Source: an uncultured Chloroflexota bacterium (GTDB lineage: Bacteria > Chloroflexota > UBA11872 > UBA12225). From it: a DNA stretch of 64,000 nucleotides. Shown here piece by piece: positions 8,084-17,127 of this stretch. Numbering within the stretch: position 1 is the stretch's first letter; each line of letters opens with the position of its first letter. The notes beneath the pieces were generated by a model. That model was not told the DNA's origin and made no database searches. It saw only the letters and a program-made list of their open reading frames with translations. The stretch covers positions 1 to 64,000 of the forward strand of contig CADCTC010000001.1 of the NCBI GenBank assembly GCA_902805635.1, written 5' to 3'. Both the position numbers and the translations under genes were made by a program.

Positions 8084-9098
8084 CGACGCCGTCCAGGTCG
8101 CTATCTAGCCGTTCGCCCAGGTGCTCCCATGCCGCTATGACGCGGTCCTGCCACGGGTCGCCATCACTCGCGTCGATGATGCCGCGCTCGTCCAGCCACG
8201 CGGCGTTGCGCCGCACGCCCTCCACAAAGGGAATGGTGTAGCGGAAACCCAGGTCTCGCCGCGCGTTCGACGTGTCGAATATGTTGTTGAAGCGGAAGTT
8301 CTCCGCGATGATCTTTGCCCGGCGCGGCAGCGCGCGCGCCAGCACGTCGGTCGGGATGTGCACGATGCGCGGCGGCGGCGCGCCCAGCCCCTCGGCGGCG
8401 CGCTCGGTGTACTGATCCCAGGTCATCCACTCCTCGCCGGTCACGTTGTACCCCTTGCCATACGTGACCGTGTTGCCGGTGGCACCCAGAAAGCCGCGCG
8501 CCACGTCGTCGATGTGGCAGGCCACCCAGAGGCTGCTGCCGTCACCGTGCACGATCACCGGCTTGCCCTGGCGCAGCCGTTTCCACGCGCCGCCGCCACG
8601 GCCAAAGACGTGGATGAAGTCCCGCCCCTCGCCGTAGGTCTGCGCCGGTCGTAGTATGGTGACCGGCACGTCGCCGCGCGCGTGCGCCGCCATCAAGATG
8701 CGCTCGCACTCGGCCTTGTCGCGGCCGTACTTGCTGGTGCCGCCCAGCGGCGCGTCGTCGGGGATGGGGAAGCGCTGCGCGGGCTTCTCGAACACGTCCA
8801 CGGTGGAGCAGAAGATCAGCTGCGCGGTACGGCCACGCACTGCGCGCGCCAGACTCTCAGCTTCTTCCGGCAGGAAGCAGATCATGTCGATGACACAGTC
8901 AAAGCGCCCCGCCTTCGCGATCTGTGCTTCGAACGCCGCGAAGTCCTTGCGGTCGCCGTGGATGGTGCGCGCCCCCGCTGGGACGCGCACTTCGCTCTGG
9001 CCGCGGTTGTAGAGCGTCACCTCGTCGCCGCGCTCCAGTAGCTGACGCGTCATCGACGTGGAGATCAGCCCCGTGCCGCCGATGATGAGAACCTTCAT
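8076..9098 (-). CDS. NAD-dependent epimerase/dehydratase
   Basis: 340-aa extended short-chain dehydrogenase. The N-terminal dinucleotide motif VLIIGGTGLIS and the active-site pair in SKYGRDKAE (YxxxK) are intact, with a well-defined substrate half (TLYNRG, EWMTWDQYTE). Such proteins act on nucleotide sugars or free sugar derivatives. It lies between the ABM-like gene and the GntR regulator in a same-strand series, consistent with co-expression. A second, distinct epimerase is at 17128-18057. Substrate not predictable. Confidence 0.85.
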   Translation of the reverse strand: MKVLIIGGTGLISTSMTRQLLERGDEVTLYNRGQSEVRVPAGARTIHGDRKDFAAFEAQIAKAGRFDCVIDMICFLPEEAESLARAVRGRTAQLIFCSTVDVFEKPAQRFPIPDDAPLGGTSKYGRDKAECERILMAAHARGDVPVTILRPAQTYGEGRDFIHVFGRGGGAWKRLRQGKPVIVHGDGSSLWVACHIDDVARGFLGATGNTVTYGKGYNVTGEEWMTWDQYTERAAEGLGAPPPRIVHIPTDVLARALPRRAKIIAENFRFNNIFDTSNARRDLGFRYTIPFVEGVRRNAAWLDERGIIDASDGDPWQDRVIAAWEHLGERLDSDLDGVDD

Positions 9099-9111
9099 GC
9101 TCGTGCGTGTC

Positions 9112-9465
9112 CTACTGCTCGTCGAAGAGGTACGCGGTGAAAAGCCACTTGGTGCCAGGCGGCATCTTGAGCGGCTTCTCCAGCGGCGGCCACGCGCCCA
9201 CGTGCCCCGGCGCCTCGCTCCACGCGTGGCGCTGCTCCTCGCTCTCGAACACCTGGATCAGGCGGTAGTTCAGCTGCGTGGGTGTGTCCCCCACGTTGGC
9301 CTGGCGCAGCTTGAGCAGGCGCCCCTCAATAAATCCCGGCGCCTGGCTCACCCGCGGCAGCCACTCGTTGCGCCACGCATCCACGAATTCCTGCTCGCGC
9401 CCCTCGTCCACCAGAAAATCGGTGTGCAGCTGGATTCCCCGCCCCGCCTGTGTCGCTTGTGCCAC
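9112..9465 (-). CDS. Small ABM/Dabb-like ferredoxin-fold protein
   Basis: 117-aa protein with the layout of antibiotic-biosynthesis-monooxygenase-like or stress-responsive dimeric alpha-beta barrel proteins: a first strand (IQLHTDFLVDEGREQEFVDAW), a helix, then PGFIEGRLLKLRQ and YRLIQVFESEEQRHAW. In catabolic clusters such proteins are often small mutarotase-like or monooxygenase-like accessory proteins. The start is GTG, with GAGGAG 6 nt upstream. It lies between the epimerase and the solute-binding protein on the same strand. Confidence 0.6.
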   Translation of the reverse strand: MAQATQAGRGIQLHTDFLVDEGREQEFVDAWRNEWLPRVSQAPGFIEGRLLKLRQANVGDTPTQLNYRLIQVFESEEQRHAWSEAPGHVGAWPPLEKPLKMPPGTKWLFTAYLFDEQ

Positions 9466-9487
9466 GTTGTTCTCCTCGTCCTGATCG

Positions 9488-10825
9488 TTATTTCTTCTTG
9501 AGCAGGTCGTTGATCTGCCCCTTCACTTCGCCGATCGCCTGCGCCGCCGTCTTCTCGCCGGCATACACGCTGGTGTAGGCGGCGCCGAAGACCTTCTGGA
9601 TCTCGGTGGACTGCGACGGGTAGATCGTCGGCCGCACCTTGTTGATCGTCTCGGTGTAGACCGGCACGCTCTGCCACGGGTACAGCGTGCGTGCGAAGTC
9701 CGGCGAACTGACCGTGGACTTGTGCCACGGCACCGTCACCCGGTCCGCCAGAAACATCTTCTCGGCTTCCACGCTGGACTGGTAGCTGGCGTATTCCCAG
9801 GCGGCGTCCTGGTGCTTGCTGCCCTTCATGATGTGGATGCCGAACGGCACGTTGCGGATCACACGCCCCGCCTTGCCGGTGGGCATCGCGACCACTCCCT
9901 TCTCGAATGGCGCGTCCGCGAAGTCCTGGATCACCGCGTTGGTGGTGATGAACGTGCCAATGCGACCGGCCTGGAAGCTGGACCCTTGCCCAAGCTCCTT
10001 CTTCTCATCGGGATTCATCGATACGCGGTGCTTGGTGGTCAGGTCAGCCTGGAACTGGATCGCGTCGAGCGAGTCCTTGGAGTCCAGCAGCGTGTTCTGC
10101 ACCGCCTTGTCCCACACGTCGCCACCCATGGGCCACAGGAACGCCAGCTGGATGTCCCAGTTGGCCCAAAACCAGTCGATTGCCCAGACCTTCTGCTCGC
10201 CGCCGCCGGCCACCAGCTGCTTTGACATGTCCAGGAACGAGTCCCAGGTCCACTTGCCCTCGCGCTCGTACTGGTCCGGCGTCTTCACGCCGCGCTGCTG
10301 GAACAACGACTTGTTGAAGTACAGCGCGTGCGGGGCCGAGTTGTTGGGCAGGTAATACTGCTTGCCCTCCTGCTCGTAGTAGCCCCACAGGTTGGGAAGG
10401 ATGTCCGGCGCGTTCTTCTTGTCCTTCTTGATCTGCTCGTCCAGCGGCTGCAGCGCACCCGCGTCCAGCAGCGGCCGCGAGTCGCGTGGGTGCGCGACGC
10501 ACAGGTCGGGCGGAGTGCCTGCCGCTGCTTGCGCCAGCACCGCGGTATAGAGCGGGTTGGGCGAGTCGTACGTCGCGGTGATGGGGCCGCCACGGGCGTT
10601 AAATGCCTGGGTGACCTTTTTCTCCACCGCGTAGAAGCCCACGTTGTTCACGCCACTTGCGTGCCGCAGTGCCACCGGCGCCTGAGTCGCACTCGGCTGC
10701 GCGCCGCCGCTTGCCGCCGGCCCACACGCCGCTCCCAAGATGCCGCTGCCGCCGGCGGCCAGTGCCCCCATCCCCAATCTACGCCGCGTCACTCCGCGCT
10801 GCCCTGGTGCTGCCTTTCCCCTCAT
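9488..10825 (-). CDS. Extracellular solute-binding lipoprotein, family 1 (sugar ABC transporter type)
   Basis: 445-aa substrate-binding protein. The N-terminus has a twin-arginine-like stretch (VTRRRLGMGALAAGG) and a lipobox ending LGAAC, so it should be a membrane-anchored lipoprotein, possibly exported folded by Tat. The body has the family-1 fold: ITATYDSPNPLYTAVLAQAAAGTPPDL, the VWAIDWFWANW aromatic patch, and PFGIHIMKGSKHQDAAWEYASYQSS near the end. An AGGAGGGA site lies about 9 nt before the ATG. No permease or ATPase gene is in the window, so its membrane partners are encoded elsewhere. Divergent from the alcohol dehydrogenase gene, sharing a control region. Confidence 0.85.
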   Translation of the reverse strand: MRGKAAPGQRGVTRRRLGMGALAAGGSGILGAACGPAASGGAQPSATQAPVALRHASGVNNVGFYAVEKKVTQAFNARGGPITATYDSPNPLYTAVLAQAAAGTPPDLCVAHPRDSRPLLDAGALQPLDEQIKKDKKNAPDILPNLWGYYEQEGKQYYLPNNSAPHALYFNKSLFQQRGVKTPDQYEREGKWTWDSFLDMSKQLVAGGGEQKVWAIDWFWANWDIQLAFLWPMGGDVWDKAVQNTLLDSKDSLDAIQFQADLTTKHRVSMNPDEKKELGQGSSFQAGRIGTFITTNAVIQDFADAPFEKGVVAMPTGKAGRVIRNVPFGIHIMKGSKHQDAAWEYASYQSSVEAEKMFLADRVTVPWHKSTVSSPDFARTLYPWQSVPVYTETINKVRPTIYPSQSTEIQKVFGAAYTSVYAGEKTAAQAIGEVKGQINDLLKKK

Positions 10826-10882
10826 GCCGCGTGTCTCCCTCCTGATTCGCTGTCCAACACACCAGCCGCCCTCAACCGGTCG

Positions 10883-10900
10883 TGGTATGATGGCATACCA
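10883..10900. promoter_or_regulatory. Candidate GntR operator overlapping a -10 box
   Basis: TGGTATG and CATACCA form a perfect 7-bp inverted repeat with a 4-bp centre. TATGAT (10886-10891) inside it can act as a -10 toward the dehydrogenase. FadR-type regulators bind TGGT/ACCA palindromes of this kind, and such a regulator is encoded at 7364-8083. It sits in the 199-bp divergent gap between the solute-binding protein and the dehydrogenase. Confidence 0.5.
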
Positions 10901-11024
10901 AAACGGTGGTGTCCAGCAACGTCACACGGGCTCGCCATGTGGGGGATACGGTAGGCTTCCGACCCACAGAGCAGACCGGCAAGTCCGCCCAATACGCCTG
11001 CCCGGATATCAAGGAGACCTACAC

Positions 11025-12050
11025 ATGCGCGCTGCCGTGACCGTTGCCCCGCGCCGAATTGAAGTCAAGGAGCTGCCCGACCCCACGCCTGCGCCGGACG
11101 AAGCGCTGCTGCGCGTGGAGGTCGCCGGCATCTGCGGCTCCGACCTGCACATGTTCGACGGCACCAACCCGTACGCCAACTTCCCCCTCACGCAGGGCCA
11201 CGAGTTCTCGGCGCGCGTCGTGGCGCTCGGATCCGCCTACCAGGGCGCCGTCAAGCCGGGTGACCGCGTGACGGTGGAGCCCCTGATCTACTGCGGCGAG
11301 TGCTTTCCCTGCCGGCACGGCCGCCCCAACTGCTGCGTGCGCCTGAAGGTGCTCGGCGTGCACACCGACGGTGCGTTTGCCGAGATGATCTCGGTCAAGT
11401 CGCGCGCCCTGTTCCCGGCCGGCAGCCTGGACGCCGAGCTGACCGCGCTGGTGGAGCCGGTCTCCATTGGCATGCAGGTAGTTACGCGCGGCCAGGTCAC
11501 AGGCGACGACACCGTGGTGGTCTACGGCGCCGGCGTCATCGGCCAGGCGACGCTGGTGTGCGCCCGCGACCGCGGCGCGCGCGTGCTGGTGGTGGACAAG
11601 CTGCCGTCGCGCCTGGAGCTGGCCAGGAAGCTGGGCGCCGAGGCAACCGCCGAGGCCGGCCGCGAAGACGTGGCGAAGGTGATCGCCGACTGGACCAACG
11701 GCGAAGGCCCGGCCGTGGCGGTGGACGCCACCGGCGTGCCCGCGGTCATCCGCGCCGCCATCGACGCGGTGGCGCCCTCCGGCCGCATCGTCATCGTCGG
11801 CATCTCCGACCAGGAGGTATCCATTCCGGTGATCCAGTTCTCGCGCAAGGAGCTCACCATCGTCGGCTCGCGCAACAACGCGGGGGTATTCGGCCAAGCG
11901 CTCGACCTGGTGCAGCGCCTCAACGACCGCCTGCGCGTCCTCGTGACCCACCGCTTCCCACTCGACCAGGCCCAAGACGCCCTCGACCTGGCGCTCGACC
12001 GCCCCCAGCACGCCGAAAAGGTGCTGCTCACGATCACCGACACCAAGTAG
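11025..12050 (+). CDS. Zinc-binding alcohol dehydrogenase (MDR, sorbitol/threonine dehydrogenase type)
   Basis: 341-aa medium-chain dehydrogenase oxidising a secondary alcohol of a polyol, sugar or sugar acid with NAD(P). Catalytic zinc ligands are visible as C37 (CGSD) and H59-E60 (GHEF). The structural zinc lobe has C90, C93, C96 and C104. The nucleotide motif is GAGVIGQATL. The frame is open further upstream, but AAGGAG at 11011-11016 and the start of the family fold fix the ATG at 11025. Divergent from the solute-binding lipoprotein across a region with a GntR-like operator, so probably part of the same regulon. Confidence 0.9.
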   Translation: MRAAVTVAPRRIEVKELPDPTPAPDEALLRVEVAGICGSDLHMFDGTNPYANFPLTQGHEFSARVVALGSAYQGAVKPGDRVTVEPLIYCGECFPCRHGRPNCCVRLKVLGVHTDGAFAEMISVKSRALFPAGSLDAELTALVEPVSIGMQVVTRGQVTGDDTVVVYGAGVIGQATLVCARDRGARVLVVDKLPSRLELARKLGAEATAEAGREDVAKVIADWTNGEGPAVAVDATGVPAVIRAAIDAVAPSGRIVIVGISDQEVSIPVIQFSRKELTIVGSRNNAGVFGQALDLVQRLNDRLRVLVTHRFPLDQAQDALDLALDRPQHAEKVLLTITDTK

Positions 12051-12153
12051 CGGCCGGCGCCAGTGGGCGTGCTTCCGATCCACCAGATGGGCCAGCTCGG
12101 CGTGCTGCCTGCCGGCCAGGCTCACTGTCAGCCACTTGACGAGTCGCAGGGGC

Positions 12154-12275
12154 TGTCATCCCGAACGAAGTGAGGGATCTCGACACGCGCGACGAGATTC
12201 CTTGCCCCTTTGCTCCGCCCCCTGACGCCCTGCGCGCTTGCTGCGCAAGTGCTCGGTTGTCTGCTCGGAATGACA
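12154..12275. repeat. TGTCATTCCGAG inverted-repeat element, copy 2, with a nested hairpin repeat
   Basis: About 122 bp with 11-bp near-perfect terminal inverted repeats (TGTCATCCCGA and TCGGAATGACA). Inside it, about 12225-12260 is a second repeat with a CTTGC-tgc-GCAAG hairpin flanked by ACGCCCTGCGC and TGCTCGGTTGT. The same flanks with a different but still paired stem occur in the helicase gene at about 24149-24184. Confidence 0.75.
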
Positions 12276-12304
12276 GTGGCCCCGCGTGTTCTGGAGACGA
12301 ATGA

Positions 12305-14308
12305 ATGTCCTCTTCACCCGCGCTTTCGCCCCGCGTGCTCCGCTACGGCACGGACGCGCCGCTGCCGGAGGCGCGCGTGCTGCGCGCCGGGCCATGGCGC
12401 GTGACGCTGGAGAACGGCGCCCTGCGCTACCTCACGCTGGCGCTGCCCGCCGGCGACGTGGACGACGTGGAGGTGGTGCGCGGCATCTACGTCGCGGTGC
12501 GCGACCACAACTGGGCCACCATCGCGCCGCGCTTCACGCGCTACGACGTGGACGAGCGGAGCGACTCGTTCACCGTGCGCCTCACCGTCGAGCACACCGA
12601 GCGCGAGATCGATTTCACCTGGGAAAGCACGATCGAGGGCACTGCCGACGGCCGCCTCGTCTATGAAATGGACGGCCACGCGCGCAGCACGTTCCGGCGC
12701 AACCGGATCGGCTTCTGCGTCCTGCACCCGATGGAAGCTGCGGGCACTCGCCTGGAGGTGGAGCACCCCGACGGCCGCAGTGATTCGGGCGTCTTTCCGG
12801 AGGCAATCTCGCCGCACCAGCCGTTCTTCGACATCGTCGCCATGCGCCAGCAGGTGGCGCCGAACGCCGAAGTGGAGGTGCGCTTCGAGGGCGACGTGTT
12901 CGAGATGGAGGACCAGCGCAACTGGACCGACGCGTCGTTCAAGACATACTGCACCCCGCTCGCGCTGCCGTACCCGGTGGAGGTGAAGGCGGAAGAGCGT
13001 GTCCGACAGCGAGTGGAGATTGTGGTTCGGGCCGCTGGAGCGGGAAACAAGCCTCCGCGCCACGTTTCTAAGGCCACGTCGGCGACGGTAGCTGTGGGCG
13101 ACCAACCGATGGGGGTACTGCCGCCAATCGGCCTGCAAGTCGCCTCCCACGGTCAGCCGCTCTCCACACGCGACATCGACGCGCTGCGCCGGCTGCGCCT
13201 CGCTCATCTGCGGGTGAACCTGGACCTCACGCGGCCAGACTGGGAAACGCGGCTGCATCAGGCGTCCGCGGAAGCGCATGCGTTGGGCGCGGCGCTGGAG
13301 ATTGAGGCGGTGTGCGGCGACACCGGCGCCGGCATTGACGCCCTCGCGGCGACGCTGGCGTCGAAGCTCCCGGGCGCTCGCCTGGCGCGCGTGCTGGTCT
13401 TCCCCAGGACCGGCGTCGTCACCACCGAGCCGGTCATGCGACGTGCGCGGGAAGCCTTCCGCGCGGCGCGGCTGGATGTGCCCCTCGGCGGCGGGACGCG
13501 TGCCGACTTCGTCAACGCCAACCGCGCGCAGCTGCTGGTCGAGCAGATGGACGTGTTCGGCTACGCCATCAACCCGCAGGTACACGCCTTCGACAACGCC
13601 TCGCTGGTCGAGACACTGGCCGCGCAGGCGGTCACCGTGGACAACGCACGCCGGCTCGTGGGTGGTCGACCCGTCGCCGTGGGGCCAGTCACGCTGCGGC
13701 AGCGCCTCAACCCGGCCGCGAGCGGGCCTGAGCCCGAGCCGGCACCAGGTCAGCTGCCGGACAGGGTAGACGTGCGCCAGATGTCGCTCTTCGGCGCGGG
13801 CTGGACTCTAGGCAGCATCCGCCGTCTCGCCTCGGCCGGGGCAGCATCGCTGACCTACTTCGAGACCACCGGGTGGCTCGGCGTGATGGAGCGTACGGAG
13901 GGTTTCGCCGAACACCCGGCATTTCCGTCGTTCGCCGGGATGCTGTTCCCGGTCTACCACGTCTTCGCGGCGATTGGAGTGCTGCTGGCGACGGGCGTGC
14001 CGGTGGAGGTGCTTCCCGTCACCACGACTCCGGCACTCGCCGTGGAGGCGCTGGTACTTAGGGCCGGGAACCAGGTGCTGGTGATGGTGGCCAACCTTAC
14101 GGGCGCAAACCAGCAGGTGAAGGTGACTGGCTGTCCCCTGATGGGGCCAGAAGTGCGTCTGATGGACGAAGTGGCTGACGAGCTAATGTTTCGTGACCAC
14201 CGGGGGCTGCGGGGGCCAATTGCCATGGGTCCGGTACCCGAGCTGCAACTGGACCTACGCCCGTATGCAGTGGCGATCATTCCTGGGCGGGCACACCCGC
14301 GCGGGTAA
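12305..14308 (+). CDS. D-apionate lactonase-like protein
   Basis: 667-aa cytoplasmic protein. The N-terminal third matches my recollection of the ApnL family: [47 protein letters not shown], and above all [20 protein letters not shown] followed by PLALPYP. ApnL hydrolyses D-apionolactone to D-apionate in apiose catabolism. The C-terminal part is a barrel-like domain ([40 protein letters not shown]) ending in a small beta domain, like a degenerate glycosidase. GGAG at 12293-12296 supports the ATG. No downstream apionate pathway enzyme (oxidoisomerase, kinase, RuBisCO-like protein) is in the window, so the exact lactone is uncertain. Confidence 0.7.
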   Translation: MSSSPALSPRVLRYGTDAPLPEARVLRAGPWRVTLENGALRYLTLALPAGDVDDVEVVRGIYVAVRDHNWATIAPRFTRYDVDERSDSFTVRLTVEHTEREIDFTWESTIEGTADGRLVYEMDGHARSTFRRNRIGFCVLHPMEAAGTRLEVEHPDGRSDSGVFPEAISPHQPFFDIVAMRQQVAPNAEVEVRFEGDVFEMEDQRNWTDASFKTYCTPLALPYPVEVKAEERVRQRVEIVVRAAGAGNKPPRHVSKATSATVAVGDQPMGVLPPIGLQVASHGQPLSTRDIDALRRLRLAHLRVNLDLTRPDWETRLHQASAEAHALGAALEIEAVCGDTGAGIDALAATLASKLPGARLARVLVFPRTGVVTTEPVMRRAREAFRAARLDVPLGGGTRADFVNANRAQLLVEQMDVFGYAINPQVHAFDNASLVETLAAQAVTVDNARRLVGGRPVAVGPVTLRQRLNPAASGPEPEPAPGQLPDRVDVRQMSLFGAGWTLGSIRRLASAGAASLTYFETTGWLGVMERTEGFAEHPAFPSFAGMLFPVYHVFAAIGVLLATGVPVEVLPVTTTPALAVEALVLRAGNQVLVMVANLTGANQQVKVTGCPLMGPEVRLMDEVADELMFRDHRGLRGPIAMGPVPELQLDLRPYAVAIIPGRAHPRG

Positions 14309-14323
14309 GGGCGCAGGCCACTT

Positions 14324-14331
14324 CCTACAAT
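14324..14331 (+). promoter_or_regulatory. CCTACAAT -10 element before malate synthase
   Basis: TACAAT at 14326-14331 lies 20 nt before the GTG start and just ahead of its Shine-Dalgarno site. The octamer CCTACAAT recurs before queC, the histidine kinase, the iron alcohol dehydrogenase and the second epimerase. I see no good -35. Confidence 0.45.
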
Positions 14332-14351
14332 CCTCCCCGAGGAGTACAGGA

Positions 14352-15956
14352 GTGACCCAAACCCAGACCATCCCCGGCGTCGAGCTGCGGGGGCCGCAGA
14401 GCGAGCGCGCCGCCGAGGTGCTGACGCCGGAGGCGCTAGCCTTCGCCGTCGAGCTGCAGCGGAAGTTCGGCGCGACGCGCGAGGCGCTGCTGCGCGCGCG
14501 CCAGGAGCGCCAGGCCGCGTTTGACGGCGGCGCGCTGCCGGGCTTCCTGCCGGAAACGCGCCACGTGCGCGAGGGCGATTGGCGTGTGGCGCCGGTGCCG
14601 GCCGACTTGCAGAACCGGCGGGTGGAGATCACCGGCCCAGTGGACCGCAAGATGATGATCAACGCGCTCAACTCGGGCGCGCCCGCCTTCATGGTGGACT
14701 TCGAGGACTCCAACACGCCGTCGTGGGACAACCTGCTGGACGGACACGTCAATCTGACCGACGCCATCGAGCGCACCATCGAGTTCCACCAGGACGACGG
14801 GCGGGTCTACCGGCTGGGAGAGAAGCCGGCGGTGATGCTGCTGCGCCCGCGGGGCTGGCACCTGCCGGAGAAGCACGTGCTGGTGGACGGGCAGCCGATG
14901 TCCGGCAGCCTGTTCGACTTCGGCGTCTACGTCCACCGCAACGCGAAGCGGCTGCTCGACAAGGGCTCAGGCCCGTACTTCTACCTGCCTAAGCTGGAGA
15001 GCCACCTGGAGGCACGCCTCTGGAACGACGTGTTCGCGTTCGCGCAGGAGCGGCTGGGCATCCCGAAGGGCACGGTCAAGGCGACAGTGCTGATCGAGAC
15101 GCTGCCGGCCGCGTTCGAGATGGAGGAGATCCTCTACGAGCTGCGCGATCACTCGGCCGGGCTGAACGCCGGGCGCTGGGACTACATCTTCAGCTGCATC
15201 AAGAAGCTGCGCAACCATGCGGACAAGGTGCTGCCCGACCGCGTGCAGGTGACCATGACGGTGCCGCACATGCGCGCCTACACCGAGCTGCTGGTCAAGA
15301 CCTGCCACAAGCGCGGCGCCTTCGCCATGGGCGGCATGGCCGCCTTCATCCCCAGCCGGCGCAACCCCGAGATCAACGCCACGGCGCTGTCCCGCGTGCG
15401 CGAGGACAAGGAGCGCGAGTCGCGCGACGGCTTCGACGGCACGTGGGTGGCGCACCCGGACCTGGTGCCGGTGGCGCTTGAGGTGTTCGATGGTGTGCTG
15501 GGCGAGCGCCCCAATCAGCTGGAGAAGCAGCGCCCGGACGTGCAGGTGACCGAGCAGCAGCTGCTGGCGTTCGACGTGCCCGGCGGCGCCGTCACTGAGG
15601 CCGGCGTGCGCTTGAACATCAGCGTCGGCATCCAGTACATCGAGTCCTGGCTGCGCGGCAACGGCGCGGCGGCGATCAACAACCTCATGGAGGACGCCGC
15701 CACGGCCGAGATCTCACGCGCCCAGGTGTGGCAGTGGATCCGCCACGGCGTGCGCCTTTCGGAGGGCCAGCCCGTCACGCGCGAGCTGGCGCGGCAATAC
15801 TTGCACGAAGAGGTGCAGGCGCTGCGCCAGGCGTGGGGCGACGCCCTGGTGGCCAAGAGCCGCCTGGACGACGCCGCCCGCCTGTTCGAGCAGGTCGCCC
15901 TCGACGAGCACTTCGTCGAGTTCCTGACGCTGCCCGCCTACGAGCAACTGGCCTAA
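14352..15956 (+). CDS. aceB: Malate synthase A
   Basis: 534-aa enzyme condensing glyoxylate with acetyl-CoA to malate, cytoplasmic. Family hallmarks: [46 protein letters not shown], the acidic [20 protein letters not shown] block, GRWDYIFS, and [11 protein letters not shown]. The frame is open far upstream, but GAGGAG at 14339-14344 lies 7 nt before the GTG at 14352 and gives the standard length of about 530 residues. No isocitrate lyase is present, so it may serve glyoxylate or glycolate released by sugar-acid breakdown rather than the glyoxylate shunt. It ends overlapping the convergent PhyH gene by 4 bp. Confidence 0.93.
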   Translation: MTQTQTIPGVELRGPQSERAAEVLTPEALAFAVELQRKFGATREALLRARQERQAAFDGGALPGFLPETRHVREGDWRVAPVPADLQNRRVEITGPVDRKMMINALNSGAPAFMVDFEDSNTPSWDNLLDGHVNLTDAIERTIEFHQDDGRVYRLGEKPAVMLLRPRGWHLPEKHVLVDGQPMSGSLFDFGVYVHRNAKRLLDKGSGPYFYLPKLESHLEARLWNDVFAFAQERLGIPKGTVKATVLIETLPAAFEMEEILYELRDHSAGLNAGRWDYIFSCIKKLRNHADKVLPDRVQVTMTVPHMRAYTELLVKTCHKRGAFAMGGMAAFIPSRRNPEINATALSRVREDKERESRDGFDGTWVAHPDLVPVALEVFDGVLGERPNQLEKQRPDVQVTEQQLLAFDVPGGAVTEAGVRLNISVGIQYIESWLRGNGAAAINNLMEDAATAEISRAQVWQWIRHGVRLSEGQPVTRELARQYLHEEVQALRQAWGDALVAKSRLDDAARLFEQVALDEHFVEFLTLPAYEQLA

Positions 15957-17011
15957 TCGTCGTCGTTGATCGGTTGCGCCTGCTTGCCCCAGTTGCCGTA
16001 GACGTTGAGCTTCTCCACACCGGCCTCGCCTGCCTCCTCCGTGCCCCCGTTGCCAGCAGCCTGCGGTGCCGCCGGCGCCGCCGGTGAGGCGGGGGCGAAT
16101 GACTGGGCTGCCTGGTCCTGGGCGGCCAGGCGGCGCTGGATGGCGGTGTTGAGCTTGGGGTCGCCGTAGACCTCCAGCTTCTCCTCGCTCAGCTTGGGGC
16201 GCACCCCGTGCACCATCAGCCCCGGCCGGCCAAGACCCTGGCCACTCAGCTGGGTGTTGTTGGGATCGCGGTAGCCCAGGCGCATCACGCGTCGCCAGCG
16301 CGGCCGGCGGTTGAGCGACGAGCCGTGGATGGTGTGGATGCTGAAGAAGACCACGTCGCCCGCTTCGGCCGGGCAGGACACCGCGTCTTCGATGCGGTAG
16401 ACCTTCTGGTCCAGGTGCGGTGAGCCCTCCATGTTGTGGACCAGCGGGCCGAGTCTATGGCTGCCGTCCAGGAACTTGAGGCAGCCGCCGTCTTCGTCCG
16501 CGCCGTCCACGTGCAGGATGGCGTCGATGTAGCGCCCGTCCTCATGGGGGTAGAAGGGGTGGTCCTGGTGCATGGGGAACGGGGCGCCGAAGTCCGGCCC
16601 CTTGGCGTGCAGCGTGGCGTGGTGGAACTCCACCGCCGGACCGAGCAGGTCGGCCAGCGACTTCACCAGGCGCTCCTTGAGGATCGCGCGCATCCAGGAG
16701 GCGGCAAACATCTCGATCTCGTGCAGCGCCACCAGTACGCTCTGCTGCTCTTCCTCGGGGCTCATCAGCTGCTGGCGCCACGGACCGGACCAGCCCTTGC
16801 CCCGCGTGGCGAAGTTCTCGATGACGTAGTCGAGCTCGTCCGAGAGCTCGCGGATCTCCTCAGGCGAGTAGACGCCGCGCAGCCGCAGGAACCCGTGCTG
16901 GTTGTAGAAATCGATCTCTTCGCGCGTCAGCGCCAGCGGCGGCGCCGCTGTTCGCGCGCCGTGTGCGCCGTTCCCCTGCTGCCTGTTCATCGCGCCAGCC
17001 GTCGCCACCAT
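15953..17011 (-). CDS. Phytanoyl-CoA dioxygenase (PhyH) family protein
   Basis: 352-aa Fe(II)/2-oxoglutarate oxygenase. The facial triad is visible: HQD in [11 protein letters not shown] supplies H and D, and the distal histidine lies in [12 protein letters not shown], followed by the arginine-rich strand that binds 2-oxoglutarate (RRVMRLGY). The C-terminal 50 residues are alanine-rich and look disordered. I chose the ATG at 17011 because AGGAGGG (17022-17028) precedes it; the frame also opens at 17059 with no usable ribosome binding site. Bacterial members hydroxylate varied small molecules, so the substrate is unknown. Convergent with malate synthase, divergent from the second epimerase. 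Confidence 0.85.
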   Translation of the reverse strand: MVATAGAMNRQQGNGAHGARTAAPPLALTREEIDFYNQHGFLRLRGVYSPEEIRELSDELDYVIENFATRGKGWSGPWRQQLMSPEEEQQSVLVALHEIEMFAASWMRAILKERLVKSLADLLGPAVEFHHATLHAKGPDFGAPFPMHQDHPFYPHEDGRYIDAILHVDGADEDGGCLKFLDGSHRLGPLVHNMEGSPHLDQKVYRIEDAVSCPAEAGDVVFFSIHTIHGSSLNRRPRWRRVMRLGYRDPNNTQLSGQGLGRPGLMVHGVRPKLSEEKLEVYGDPKLNTAIQRRLAAQDQAAQSFAPASPAAPAAPQAAGNGGTEEAGEAGVEKLNVYGNWGKQAQPINDDD

Positions 17012-17063
17012 CGTCGTGTGTCCCTCCTGGCCCACTGTGCCCGCTGTGGGGTTGGTCACATCC

Positions 17064-17069
17064 TACAAT
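17064..17069 (+). promoter_or_regulatory. TACAAT -10 element before the second epimerase
   Basis: TACAAT within CCTACAAT lies in the divergent gap and would give a leader of about 50 nt to the ATG at 17128. Confidence 0.35.
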
Positions 17070-17127
17070 GGCGCGACTGGGCGTGCAGGCGGTCTCAAAG
17101 GCCGGCACGAGCGGAAAGTACGAGCAG

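Noticed and set aside
6005-8140. 711-codon plus-strand frame opposite the glycoside hydrolase and GntR genes
   Set aside because: Runs antisense across two well-recognised genes and has shadow composition.
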